From: Farysia itapuensis
Taxonomy: Eukaryota; Basidiomycota; Ustilaginomycetes; Ustilaginales; Ustilaginaceae
Direction: 5' to 3'
NCBI GenBank assembly: GCA_023212645.1
Contig: JALBYC010000022.1
Span: forward strand, 1-64,000
Length of the DNA: 64,000 nucleotides
Under the pieces are notes generated by a model, which saw only the letters and a list, made by a program, of their open reading frames with translations, did not search any database and was not told the origin of the DNA. The position numbers and the translations under genes were made by a program. Below, one piece after another: positions 1-11,000 of this stretch. Numbering within the stretch: the first letter of the stretch is position 1; each line of letters opens with the position of its first letter.

Positions 1-934
1 TTCTTCTCTTCTTCTCCTTAACGAAATATCTTTACCAAAAGTCTTCTAAGCCTGACTAGAATCGGCTGAGAGGATCTTCACACTGGAGGTACTCTGCTCA
101 CTGCTTTTTGCTTCGCCGTCTTGCTGCAGAAGCGCCAGATCGTTCCCCCACTGCAGATCATTGCTGCACGAAGCAGCACAGACAATTTACACGCATCGGC
201 CTCAGCATCTGCCACGATCAAGCACGAGAGCAACAAGAAGTGAATTCGACCAGGTGCCATCGTCTATGCTGGAGCTGAGCACAACTGTTGGCACCACTGT
301 TGCACGTCTCGTAGCATGCACCAGTTAAGCGCCTGTGCGCGCTTGGCAAAGAAATGCAGGCATTGCGAATGAAAAAGCAGAGCTCGATGGGCCCGACATT
401 GTTGCTGTGCGTGAGGTGGTGTTCACTTGCTCTCCTGGACGTATCGCTGACTTGGTAGATCGTGGTTGAGCTCGCGAGTTCCGTCGATGCTGGCGGCGTT
501 GCTATTGACTATGACAGTTGTTAGTGCTGATTTACACAACATCAGAGAGGTGGTAGACATCGCAGGGCGGTAAGGCAACAGGTGCAGTTCGTTCGATTGT
601 CACAGTGCGACGTACAAGCGCAAGCTGTTGCGTATAAGCGTGCGTACAGTCTGTTCCGTGGATCATGCTTGCCTTCTTGTCGGGCACGAAGCGGCATGAG
701 GACGACTTTGCTTTCGAGGCAACATGAACCGGAGTGTTGTCAGTCAGAACATGGTTGGCTGCCGGCGCTGTTGCTGGTGCTGATACCTTTGCTGTCGCTG
801 TTGTAAGCACTGTTGCAATCACTGTTGCTGATGTCATTGTCCAAGACGCTGCCATAGATGCTCTTGGTGGCATTGTTGCTGGCAGTCGATGCTGTTGCTG
901 CCGAGGGGCAGGCTCGCTGGCATCTTCACGCTGG
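1..934. other. Intergenic stretch, no supported gene
   Basis: I see no gene with recognisable domains here. The part from about 750 to 910 is rich in GTTGCTG-like trinucleotide runs, which open long low-complexity frames on both strands. The longest is a minus-strand frame at 532-1185 that overlaps the last exon of the neighbouring dehydrogenase in another phase; I treat it as a by-product of composition. The segment is probably the 3' flank of the dehydrogenase. Confidence 0.6.
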
Positions 935-2659
935 CTAATTGCCGATTGCCATGGTGGCCGACTTTTCGATAAGATACTCGCGGAGACCTGCTCCGATGCC
1001 AGCCTCTTTGCCGAATCCAGATTGATCGACGCCGCCAAAGGGGATCTCGGCAGCTGTGGTGCTTCCGCCGACGTTGAGTCCGACGTTGCCGGCCTTGAGC
1101 TGCTCAAACATGCGCCAGAGCCGCGCCGCATCTCTGGTAAAGACGTACGACGTGAGTCCCATATCTGTATCGTTTGCTTTGTCAAGAGCCTGGAGTGCGT
1201 GTGTCAGTAGAGGTTATAGCTGAAGGGCATGTCTGTTCACATACCTCTTGCTCTGTGCGAAAGGTGGCAATGCTGATGATGGGCGCAAAGGACTCTTCTT
1301 GAAAGACAAGCATGTCCTTTGTGCAGTTCGTGAGCAGTGTCGGCGCGAAAAAGAAGCCAGCTGAAGGTACAGCAATCGGCGCAACATGACACACAGCGCC
1401 CCTGTTCTTGGCGTCCTGGACATGTTCTAGTGCCTTGTGCCGGCTTCTTTCAGTTTGCAGTGGTCCAAGTGTCGTTTGGTTATCTGCACCATGGCCCAGC
1501 TTGAGCTTGGCTAGCTTTTCTGTGATCAGACTGGCGACCTGGTCCACTATTGACTCGTGTACAAAAGCTCGTTGCGCGGATATGCACGTTTGTCCCGCGT
1601 GGCGCAGCTTGTTGGCAACCAGAGCTGAGGAATCGCAGTCAGTAATGTACACTCACACTCAAAGGCGCTCGATCAACGTACCAAAGGCGGCTGCAACAAT
1701 GTCGGCATCCGGAAAGATGAGATAGGCTCCAAGACCACCGAGCTCGAGCGTCATCTTCTTAAGGCTGGGGGCGCATTGCTGCATCAGCTGCCTTCCCACT
1801 CTGGTCGAGCCGGTAAAGCTGATCTTCTTTATGCGCTTGTCGCTGCAGAGAGCCTGTCCAACAGCTGGCGTGGTGCGATGTGAGGCTAGTACAACATTGA
1901 CGGTTCCAGCGGGGAACCCAGCCTGTGCCAGCAGCTGCGCAATCGCCAGCGTCGAGATTGGCGTTTCGGGCGAAGGCTTGACGACAAAGGTACACCCGGC
2001 TGCAAGTGCGCTGACTGCTTTCCGTATCAAGAGCGCAACTGGAAAGTTCCAGGGCGTCAGAATTGCGACTGGTCCAACCGGCTGCAAGATGGTCAGGAAA
2101 CGAAGGGCTGAATTGGTGGCGCTCTGTACGACTTGGCCTTGGATGCGTTCGGCCTCGCCTACGAACCACCAGCTGAATGTGAGAGCGTACTGAACCTCTG
2201 CTCTGGCCTCGGCAATAGGCTTGCCGGTCTCGTACACCAAGATCCATGCAAGATCATCTAGATTCTCTGTGACCAACTGATGAAACTTGAGAAGCAGCTT
2301 CGCTCTCTCGCGAGCAGGCATGACCGAGTAAGTGCCAAAAGCTGTAGCTGCCGCATCAATTGCCAAGTTCACATCATCCGGACTAGACGCCCAGAACGTG
2401 CAAAGCGTCTCACCCGTACCAGGGTCTGTTGAACAGCAGCTTTAGTACGTTCAGGTTGATAGAATCTTGAACGATACTGACCGAGTACGTGGAATGATTC
2501 AGCATTGCTTGTCTCCTGCCATTGTCCGTTGATAAAGTGGGTGTTCTGCAGGAGTGACCTGTTGCGTATCTTGACATCCATGAGTGTGGTAGTGGTGGTG
2601 CTAAAGGAAGAAAAGTCGGCCAATTGAACGGACATTTTGCCAAGCGCGCGCACAGACAT
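935..2659 (-). CDS. Aldehyde dehydrogenase, succinate-semialdehyde dehydrogenase type (4 exons)
   Basis: Predicted to oxidise an aldehyde, probably succinate semialdehyde, to the acid with NAD(P)+ (last step of the GABA shunt). The family landmarks are in order: PWNFP (cofactor and catalytic Asn), the GS motif FTGSTRVG, ELGG with the general-base Glu, and the catalytic Cys in GQTCIS. The C-terminus reads PFGGVDQSGFGKEAG. I place exons at 935-1189, 1245-1624, 1682-2425 and 2482 to the start. The introns are 55, 57 and 56 nt, begin GTATGT, GTACGT and GTCAGT, and all end CAG. Splicing gives about 510 residues from the ATG at 2635, or 518 from the ATG at 2659; both starts are possible. ELGGLGAYLIF replaces the usual ELGGNAP, a mild deviation beside the active site. 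The substrate is inferred from overall similarity, so another short-chain semialdehyde is possible. It is divergent from the ATP-grasp gene with under 60 bp between the start codons. Confidence 0.85.
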
Positions 2660-2693
2660 TTTGGCATTCTTGCCTTCTCGCCATCATAGCGGA

Positions 2694-3554
2694 ATGACGC
2701 TTGTCACGCTCGTCACCTTCACCGGCAGCCCAGACGGAGTCGAAGATGATCATCTATTGGCCAATGCGGTAAAGAACGCCGGAGCGGACGTGAGGTTCGC
2801 TGCCTGGGATGATCCGAATGTCGACTGGGGAATGGGCGACGTCACTATCATCCGCTCGACGTGGAACTATCATCTCACGCCAAAAGCTTGGCTCTCCTGG
2901 CTGGCTTCGACCGCGAAATGCACTCAATTGGTCAATCAGGTCGAACTCGTCAGCTGGAACAGCGAGAAGACGTACCTACTCGATCTTGCTGCATCAGATG
3001 TTCCCGTCGTACCGACTGAAGCATTGGACAAAGATGCAGACGTTGCCGCGATGTGTACAGCAAGGCAGTGGACCGATGTGGTCATCAAACCAACAATCGG
3101 TGCCAGCGCTCATGGCGCCAAACGATTCAAGAACACAGACGAGATTACCACCAAGGGCCAGAGCCATGCAGCAGCATTAACAGCACAAGGAAAGGCGCTG
3201 CTGCAGCCATATCAAACTTCTGTCAAGGTTGAACGTGAACGTTCGCTGGTCTACGTGGAAGGACTGTACTGTCATGCTTTCAGCAAGCCCGACTTTGATG
3301 CTGCCTCCGGCCCGAAGAGACTTCTAAAACACGAAGCGACCACAGCAGAGCTGGAGCTGGCTGAGCGCGTATTCAGGGTTCTGCCACAGCAACCGGTCTT
3401 TGCACGGATCGACGTCGTGCCATCATCCAGTGGGCCCTTGGTCATGGAGGTAGAGCTGGTGGAACCAGCCTTGTCTTTTGTGCATGAACCAGCAACTGCC
3501 GTCAAACTTGCGCAAGCCTTGCTACGTCTTGCTACTGTCGAACCAAAGGCGTGA
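2694..3554 (+). CDS. ATP-grasp fold ligase, RimK/DcsG-like
   Basis: A 286-residue intronless protein that resembles bacterial stand-alone ATP-grasp enzymes related to glutathione synthetase and DcsG. These couple ATP cleavage to amide or peptide-type bond formation through an acyl-phosphate. Support includes an N-terminal Rossmann-like half with VTIIRSTWNYH, a motif typical of this subgroup. A central ATP-binding part follows (VVIKPTIGASAHGAK, then LLQPYQ), and the metal-binding end reads FARIDVV...VMEVELVEPALSF. The start at 2694 is the first ATG in frame; an upstream extension would need a TTG and would run into the neighbouring gene. The substrate is unknown. The closest families I recall are bacterial, so acquisition by transfer is plausible but unproven. 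It shares a very short divergent promoter with the dehydrogenase, which suggests co-expression. Confidence 0.75.
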   Translation: MTLVTLVTFTGSPDGVEDDHLLANAVKNAGADVRFAAWDDPNVDWGMGDVTIIRSTWNYHLTPKAWLSWLASTAKCTQLVNQVELVSWNSEKTYLLDLAASDVPVVPTEALDKDADVAAMCTARQWTDVVIKPTIGASAHGAKRFKNTDEITTKGQSHAAALTAQGKALLQPYQTSVKVERERSLVYVEGLYCHAFSKPDFDAASGPKRLLKHEATTAELELAERVFRVLPQQPVFARIDVVPSSSGPLVMEVELVEPALSFVHEPATAVKLAQALLRLATVEPKA

Positions 3555-3965
3555 CTAGCTACTGTGGGAGAACAGACTCAATCAGGCTTCAAATGTATGA
3601 CGCGCGTCGCTTTCCGTCATGCAATGCTTTGGCGTTCTACCTTGGTTGGAGCATAGTCAGACAGCTTGATCAAAAGGCAATCTATGTAGATTACTTTGGT
3701 GTCGCCTGATTGTTTGGCCTGAGATGCACATATTGCATTGACAGATCCTCGTATATTTCTGGCGGGGCTGGAGACGATGTCTAGCGGAGGTATTGAGGGA
3801 GTGCAGACTGCAGATGGAGTGAGGTGAAGCAAGAATCTCGGAACTCGGAGTCTACCAGTGCTGGCACGCTGCCACGAGAGATTGTGATTCGCGTCCGCTA
3901 ATCAGTCATGTACTCATGTACTCACAGCTGTTGAAGCGCAATGTGAATGCTCAACACACACCACC
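3555..3965. other. Intergenic region upstream of FunK1 kinase
   Basis: No gene or RNA is recognised. The last bases before the next ATG, CACCATGAC, form a good initiation context. The small minus-strand frame at 3617-3832 has no recognisable content. Confidence 0.5.
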
Positions 3966-6230
3966 ATGACCCACATGCTACTCGACAAGACTCACATCAA
4001 GATCATTGAGTCTTGTCCTTTGGAGAAAGCGCTCAACAACATCCGTACACAAGGTGCTGCAGATGCTTGCTCAGAAGACCTTGTCGTAAAAGTCTTAAAC
4101 ACACTCTTTTCCTCCCGTGCCGCTGCTTTGCTACATGAAACATCGGGACTACCGGCCATCGCCTTGAGACTGATGGACATACGCAGAGGCATCCAGAAAA
4201 AGGCCATCGACTATGCTAAATGTCAAGAGCTTGTGCAGCGTGTCTTTGACAAAAGCAACGACTGCGAGCTTTGGCAAACCGCCTTCAAGCTGGCAGACAC
4301 ATTGCTTCCACGCCCATCGCCCCTCGCATCGTACAGGAACAGCTTCAGAGCCACTTTGATCGAGCCTGACTTAGAACAGAACGCGTACGACCAATTGTCA
4401 GACCAAGACGAAGCCGAGTTGCGCCGCTCGTTCCGTCAGTGTACTTTCCGTAACGTGCAAGGGTTCTGGAAAAAGTACTTTCGGGAGCACAGTTCTCAAC
4501 CTGGCCACAGCAAGCTGCTCCAAAACATCATGAAAAGGCACAAGAAAGGGCATTGGATCGATCTCCCCTCACAACCTGACCACAACGCGCTGCATCAATG
4601 GATTTCTACGTTGACAGAGGATTTCCTTACTGGCTTCTCGAACCGATTCTGGACAGATGAACGTACCTGCAGCTGTAAAAACGTCGCACAAAGGTATCTC
4701 TTCGCCTTGCGCCCATCGACGGAGCCACCACTTTCGCCATCGTACGAAGATGTCTTGGTCGTTGGGTTGCTCAAAGATGCTCAGACCCTCGACGACTTTG
4801 ATAGCAACTTCCTCCAGCTAGCGTCGGTCGTGCGCAACGTCTTTACTGACCAGCCGCTGCGACTTTTTGTCCATGCCTTTGTTTTGTGCGGGCCAGTGGT
4901 CGAATTCTGGGTGTTTGACCGCTCAGGCTCCTTTAGCTCTGGAGCATTTGATATCCACGCCCAGCCACGCAAGTTTGCTACCGCCCTACTCGCTTATGCA
5001 TGCATGCCAAGTAAAGACATGGGTCTCAATCTCTCTGTTCAAGAAGAAGCTTCAAGCCGCTTTATCACGCTTGACGAGGATGGTCAGAGCGAAAAGAGGT
5101 TCAACCTCGTCAAAGCGATGGTGCGCAAGAAGGACATCGTCAGTCGCGCAACGACCTGCTACGGTACCGAGAAAGATGACGTTGTAAAGTTTACTTGGCT
5201 CTCTGACCAACAATCCGACGAAGTCGAGCTCCTCAAACACGTCCGACAGAATGACGTCAGAGGTATACCACGACTGATCGCTCACCGCCAGCTCACGACC
5301 ATCGATGAGCTGCGATCCGGGCTCACATTTCCACCGGCCCATAAGTTTCGCGAGCCCCGCTCTGACTATTGTGACGAAGACGAAATTGTCCTATTTCTGA
5401 GGCCTGCAGTCGCAAGCACACAACGCAAACGGGCAATGTCTTCGGGTTCATCTAAATCCCACTCTCGCAAGCGTCAGAAGGTAGCTCAAACGACGCTTTC
5501 GAGGAGGCATACTTCAACAGAACTTACATCGCCGCCCCAAGCCGTTCAAGTCAAGCCGGCTGATTGGATAAACAAAGTCTACACTTGCTTCGTCACCTCG
5601 CCAGCAGGACGACTCATCAGCAGCTTTGAGACCCTTCTAGAATTGCTCGAGGCCATGCGGGATGCTATCAGGGCACATCAGTCGCTGCACAACTCAGGGA
5701 TACTCCATCGAGACGTATCGCCCAACAATATTCTCATCACGGATCCCGCGCGAGCAGATGGCCTTAAAGGCATGCTGATCGATCTTGACTGTGCTACAAA
5801 ACTCGGAAACCGCACTGACCAAGCTGGACCCCCCATCGGCACAAGGCCTTATATGGCGATCAATGTTCTTCTTGGCGAAGAGCATCAGACGTACCGTCAC
5901 GATCTGGAATCTTTCTTCTACGTCCTGCTTTGGCTCTGTACCCGTCAGGCTTGGCATAACGGTTTTGAAGGCCAACAATCATGGCCTGAAGACTTTCATG
6001 TCGAAAGCTGGCTGAGAGGCTCGGGGTCTTATAAAGTTGGACAACTCTTCATGTTTGAAAGTACGCTGGACCAGATCCCAGACGTGCTCCACGTCGTCAA
6101 ACCGCTCTGTCGGCAGTTTCGTACCATCCTTTTCGGAAACAACATGCGCCTATGTACTCCGGCGAACGCTCCAGACGTTCTCTACGCAGAAGTTCTCCAG
6201 GCTTTCGAGACAGCCATCGGGTTGCTTTGA
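3966..6230 (+). CDS. FunK1 fungal-specific protein kinase
   Basis: A 754-residue member of the FunK1 family, an expanded eukaryotic-kinase-like group in multicellular and dimorphic fungi whose cellular roles are mostly unknown. The N-terminal two thirds matches the FunK1-specific region. The catalytic loop is GILHRDVSPNNILI near residue 580, with Asp and Asn both present. It is followed by the metal-binding segment LIDLDC, in which DLD replaces the canonical DFG as is usual in FunK1. The activation segment then reads GTRPYMAINVLLGEEHQTYRHDLESFFYVLLWLC. A basic patch (RKRQK near residue 498) could be a nuclear signal. It is intronless and complete. A second, broken FunK1 copy faces it about 560 bp downstream. 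Confidence 0.9.
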   Translation: MTHMLLDKTHIKIIESCPLEKALNNIRTQGAADACSEDLVVKVLNTLFSSRAAALLHETSGLPAIALRLMDIRRGIQKKAIDYAKCQELVQRVFDKSNDCELWQTAFKLADTLLPRPSPLASYRNSFRATLIEPDLEQNAYDQLSDQDEAELRRSFRQCTFRNVQGFWKKYFREHSSQPGHSKLLQNIMKRHKKGHWIDLPSQPDHNALHQWISTLTEDFLTGFSNRFWTDERTCSCKNVAQRYLFALRPSTEPPLSPSYEDVLVVGLLKDAQTLDDFDSNFLQLASVVRNVFTDQPLRLFVHAFVLCGPVVEFWVFDRSGSFSSGAFDIHAQPRKFATALLAYACMPSKDMGLNLSVQEEASSRFITLDEDGQSEKRFNLVKAMVRKKDIVSRATTCYGTEKDDVVKFTWLSDQQSDEVELLKHVRQNDVRGIPRLIAHRQLTTIDELRSGLTFPPAHKFREPRSDYCDEDEIVLFLRPAVASTQRKRAMSSGSSKSHSRKRQKVAQTTLSRRHTSTELTSPPQAVQVKPADWINKVYTCFVTSPAGRLISSFETLLELLEAMRDAIRAHQSLHNSGILHRDVSPNNILITDPARADGLKGMLIDLDCATKLGNRTDQAGPPIGTRPYMAINVLLGEEHQTYRHDLESFFYVLLWLCTRQAWHNGFEGQQSWPEDFHVESWLRGSGSYKVGQLFMFESTLDQIPDVLHVVKPLCRQFRTILFGNNMRLCTPANAPDVLYAEVLQAFETAIGLL

Positions 6231-6794
6231 TCGCACTACGATGGCATGATATGATTACAACTGCTCGCGGAATCGTCAAGTGCCATCAACTACTTTCTGT
6301 CTCCTTCACGCACAACTGTCTACGCCAGCCGTCTGAATATTGCTGCAATTGTAAATCCCGTCTTGGGCTTGTCGCAGTATATATGCAAAAGATACCCCAA
6401 TGCAGACGAAGAATGACAAAGATACATACGCGAGTGGACTAGTGTGCTTTGTATAAGTAGTGATCAGACCTGAGATGGCAGTCCAGCTGCAGCGGACGCC
6501 ACGAGAAAAAAAGTGGGCTATGGCGTGATGAACTTCCACGACTGAAAGTGTTCTGCTCCTTTCACAAAGGAGACCACGTCTTAGTCTCGCCGACACAGGA
6601 GCGGGTGTATAACGTGACGCGGGTTGAACCGTACGTTGGGGGCGTAATGGATAAAGTTGGATAATGCGAGCCATTCCAACCGTGAATGAAGACAGAGTCA
6701 GACATCATACATCAAGTGAGACCAATCATCTTTCTGCTTTAGCTCAACATCAGACAGGTGAGTCAACGCACATCGTTCTGGTCGCCAAATGCAT
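6231..6794. other. Intergenic spacer between convergent FunK1 genes
   Basis: The region lies between the 3' ends of two converging kinase genes. I see no coding signal, RNA gene or clear repeat, only short random frames. Confidence 0.5.
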
Positions 6795-7944
6795 TTATTC
6801 AAAGGAGTGCAAAGTATTTTCGAAGGCTTCTACGATCGACTTGTAGAGCGACTCCGCGCTTCCGGAAGGTGAGTTCACAGAAGGGTCGTTGCTATCTCCA
6901 AACAGCAATGTTCGGAGTCTGTGACACAGCGGCTTTACTTCATCGAAGGACGAGAGGAATTCCTCCATGAGCTTGTTAAACAGAGGTAGAAGCCCCATGT
7001 CACTGAGCTTTGCATCCGCTACGTCTCTGTGAGCACCAACGCACCAGCGCTGGAGACGACTGTGCCGTGGCTCGTCATCTTCACTGCCCATTCCATTGAC
7101 CCAGGCTTGCTTCGCGCACATCCAGATCAGGACGTACAAGAAAGACTCTAGATCTTGACGGTATGTGTGCGGATGCCCTTGCAAGACAGCAATGGCGATG
7201 AAAGGCATGGTGCCAGTCAGGTGTCGCGCCCCGCTGAGACCTTCTTCCACCCTTTTGGCCACGTCCAGGTCGATGAGCATTCCCCGATGACCACCGCTGG
7301 TGCTCGCCTCCGTAATGATGATGTTGGCGGGCGAGACATCACGATGCAGGATGCCGCCGGCTTCCAGAAGAGATTTGTGGGCAATTATTGCATCGAGAAG
7401 CGCCTCGAGCAACTCTCGCTTCGTACGGAATCCGGACAGCACGCGACCAGCGGGCGAGATCACCAGACAGACGAGCTCCCTGTTGTCCCACTGCGGCTTC
7501 GTAGGACCCGACGAAGTTGATGCCGATGTCGAGCTTTTCCTTTCCCTTTTGTTGGAAAGCTCGGCAGGTTGCTGAAAGCGGTGGGCGTTCGGAAAGACAA
7601 GTCCACTTTGGATGTCTGCTATCGAGGTTAGGGTGGAATGTGGCAGCACCATGGCGACACCCTTGACTGAATTGTTTCGAGCATGCTGCAGAAGATCAAC
7701 TTCTGAGGTGCGCATGGTCGAAACCCAAGCGAACTTGGCGATGTGACCGTCGAGAGTCCTAAACGCAGATAGTCAAAGTCACCGTGGCGCTGTAGCGAGC
7801 ATCGTTCCCAAGTTGCAGATTCCTGGCGCATTCATCGAGTAGATGCGGATTCCCTTTCTCATCATCTGTACATTGCAGTACAATGTTGGGCTCTTTGTTC
7901 CACTTTCTGAAGAAATGGTGCTGTACGATCATCATGGTCAGCAC
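6795..7944 (-). pseudogene. Truncated, frameshifted FunK1 kinase copy
   Basis: The open frame from 7715 down to 6795 encodes only the C-terminal half of a FunK1 kinase: GGILHRDVSPANIII, LIDLDVAKR, TGTMPFIAIAVLQGHPHTYRQDLESFLYVLIWMC. The alignment to the neighbouring complete FunK1 continues upstream of 7715 in frame (IAKFAWVST) to about 7767. It then jumps to another frame, 7759-7944, which still carries FunK1-like sequence (VLQCTDDEKGNPHLLDE). Removing the only GT..AG pair in the overlap (about 24 nt) does not restore frame, so a frameshift is the simpler reading. The first ~350 residues of a normal FunK1 are absent, because the next gene on this strand ends at 8068. A short expressed C-terminal kinase fragment cannot be excluded. 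Confidence 0.65.
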
Positions 7945-8067
7945 ACTTCGAGCACTTCCTCCTTGCTCGTACCTTTGCTTCTACGAAGTCCTTTCCCGCG
8001 CCAATAGACGGCAGACTTGTTAAGAAAAGAAATCTCCTGTGAGCCTCATGACCGTGGCTTTTGGCGC

Positions 8068-11000
8068 TCATGATTGGGAACGTCCTTTGATGTCGTGGAA
8101 GGTGTGATACCGGGCAAGTTGACTTGAGAGACGCATACTCGACTCTGCTGCCCTAAAGTCTCCGTTTGCGGCCTTGACATGTTCTAGAGCCGCGCTTGAT
8201 GTAGAACGGTGTTCGCAAGACATGTTGAAGCACCAGTCGGAGAGGAAACATTCAGCTTCATTGATGCGGCCGTCGAATTGGACGAGAATGGCGCAAGCCT
8301 GCGCTTTAGATAGCTTAAACTCGCTGCGGAAAGATTTAAAGTTCTTCCGATATCTGCGCTTTTCCCACTTCATACGTTGAGCTTCTGTCATGTCTCCGTC
8401 TTGAGCCGCACTTGACTGCTTGCCTTGGCGGACCGGAAGCTGTGCGAAGTCAATTGTTTCGGACAGTACTGCGTTGGTCGAAGGATCTCCATGTCGTGAA
8501 GTCATCGGGACAGTGCCTGATGGTAGCAGATCATCAATCATTGTTGACAGGGATGACCGGTGTGAAGATGCAGCGGACCGACTCGGTGTAGTACGACTGC
8601 TACCCTGTGAAAGCAACATCGATGCTCGAGGCTCCAGTCTTGCGCGTTTGTTCGGACTCGAAGATGATCGCATAGTATCGTCGTCTTCATCGCTATCAAG
8701 CGTAAGATCGTAGAAGATGATGTCCTTGTGTCGTTCCAAGACGGGGGTTCCCGCAGGTGCCGATGCCTGTGACAAGAGCGAATCGTTCTCGAACGAATTG
8801 GCTACCTCGGGCAAGGTGGCTTCAAGGGGGTCAAGCGACCCGAATAGGGCGGCCTCGATCGGGCCTGCTGGCTCGTGCAAGCCGGTTCCAGTAGGCTCCG
8901 CTGACCAGTGTGATCCGTTTTCGACGGTCTTTGCTAGAGGTTGTGAACTCGTCTCAGTTGACTTAGTCAGCTCGTGTGAGGCGGCAGCATTCGGCTCTCC
9001 CGATCCGTGTGCGTCAGTGTCAATATACTTAGCTGGCTCGTGTGAGGCGACATTGATAGTGTCCACTGTGCTATGTGGGGCGAACTTGCTAGACATTGTC
9101 AATTTGTGTGAAATGGGCTCACTGGAGTCCAGTGGTAATAGCATTGTAGATGCGATAGACTCCATTGGCTTTTCTTTAGAGGCTTGGACAACCACTGCCT
9201 CCGACAAAGGACACTCCTGGGGTGATCGCGAGGGTGCCTCTGGTGAGAGGAGAACTGCCTGCGGAAGCGCTTGTGGTTTAGAGTACTCCTTATCCGACAG
9301 CAATTGCTCGTCTGGAGTATCATAAGCATCTGAGAGCTGCCCCTCTTGATCGCCTTGGAGAGGCTCTTTCGTGAATGGACCTTGGTGTACAGGCTCATAT
9401 AGCTTTCCCACCTCAGCAATACCAAGCTCAGCTTTTTCTGGTTTTTCCGGAAGCGTTGTCGCTTTCAGAGGCTCGCCAGACTGAGCCGAGGTAGAAGTAT
9501 TCGTCTCCTCTGAGACGGACGCTGTAGGTGTCAGCAAGGAGTCTGCCAAGCGTAGGTCCGACTCCTCTGACATGGTGTCCGACTGGTGAGATATTTCGAG
9601 CTGCGTTTCAACAATTTGCGGACGGACGGGTTCAGTTGTAGCAGCGCGCAAGGATTCTCCATCCATTGCATCGGTCTCGTGATGACTGTCGCTGTCTGAA
9701 TCCAGAATCGTGAACTTGCGTTGAGACCACAGAGGCTCGGAAGTGTTTCGAAGCTGAGCTAGCGAGTATGCGTGGTCCTCGCGCAGATGTCGCCTCATCT
9801 GCTCAAAGCTGCCAGTGAGCACGTCCACTTCTGTGCATTTGAGGCATCGGAATCCATCTATGATTTCGTGGGTCGCTTCTAGCTCTGGCACTTTCAAGGA
9901 TTGCGAAGATGTGGAGTGCATCGACTTCGTCCGCCGGTCACTGCCTTCTGGGTGTATCTCGACGTTGTACTGGCGAGGTCCAGAAGACTGATCAAGTTTT
10001 TTGGACACCTTGCATTTCGACCAAGCCGGCGCCGACGATTGATCCTGTGATCGTGCAGCAATTCCGTGTACACTGTGCAAGTGTGCATGCACTCTACTTA
10101 GACTGATGGAGCCGTAAGGATCCTTGTCACACTTCAGACACTTGTAGCCATCGTACACGTCGGCTTTGGGGTTATCTGGTGTTGCAAACCATTCTGGAAA
10201 TGGGAAAGGGTTCGTATACTCGCTTGCACTTCTGCGAAGAGGTTGCTTGCCTTGATTGGACACCACGAGGTACGCTCGCGACGTCGGCCTGTCTTGGTTC
10301 TTCATTACCTTGCATTCTGTCCAGGGCGGACTGGAGGATGCGGATTGAGATGCGCTCTTTAGTCCGTGCGTGTCCCGCAAGTGTGACTGTACATTGCCAA
10401 GCCTGACAGATCCGTAGGGGTTGTCAGTGCATTGGAGACATTGGAAGCCATCATACAGTGTCCCCTCTGGTGTGTCTGGTGACTTTGTGAGACGAGAGCT
10501 GTTGGGGCGATCCGTCTGTGCTGAAGAGGTAGGTTCTGGGCTCTGCTGCGGGACTATCACGTATGAGCGTGCCGAATTGGTGTGCGTCTTGTCAACGTCC
10601 TTGGCGACTTTACAAGCCGTCCACAACTTGTCAGAAGTGTTTGCCAGGTATGTCTTTGAGATTCTATGTGCGTCATACAGATGCTTCCGCATATTGCCCA
10701 AGCTAATCGATGCGTAAGTGTCTTTTGAGCATTTGAGACACCGTATACCATCGAATACTTCGGTCTCTTGTGCACCTGGCAAAGGAGCCAATTGTGGTGA
10801 GACGCTACGACTGGAGGACGTGGCGTTCTGCTCTGCATCGTATTGCTCTATTTCTTGCTGCGAGGCTATCACGTAGGATCGCGAGAATAGGCCGCCGCTC
10901 TTTGCAACCTTACAAGGTGACCACAAACCGCGAGAGGTGTACGCGGGGCAGCTTACGCTGATGTTATGCACAGCATACAGGTGTGTTCGCATAGATTCGA

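Noticed and set aside
532..1185. Minus-strand 217-residue frame overlapping the dehydrogenase 3' exon
   Set aside because: It is low complexity, in another phase than the supported exon, and has no recognisable domain.
734..1210. Plus-strand 158-residue Val/Ala-rich frame
   Set aside because: Composition is driven by GTTGCTG repeats antisense to the dehydrogenase end; no family resemblance.
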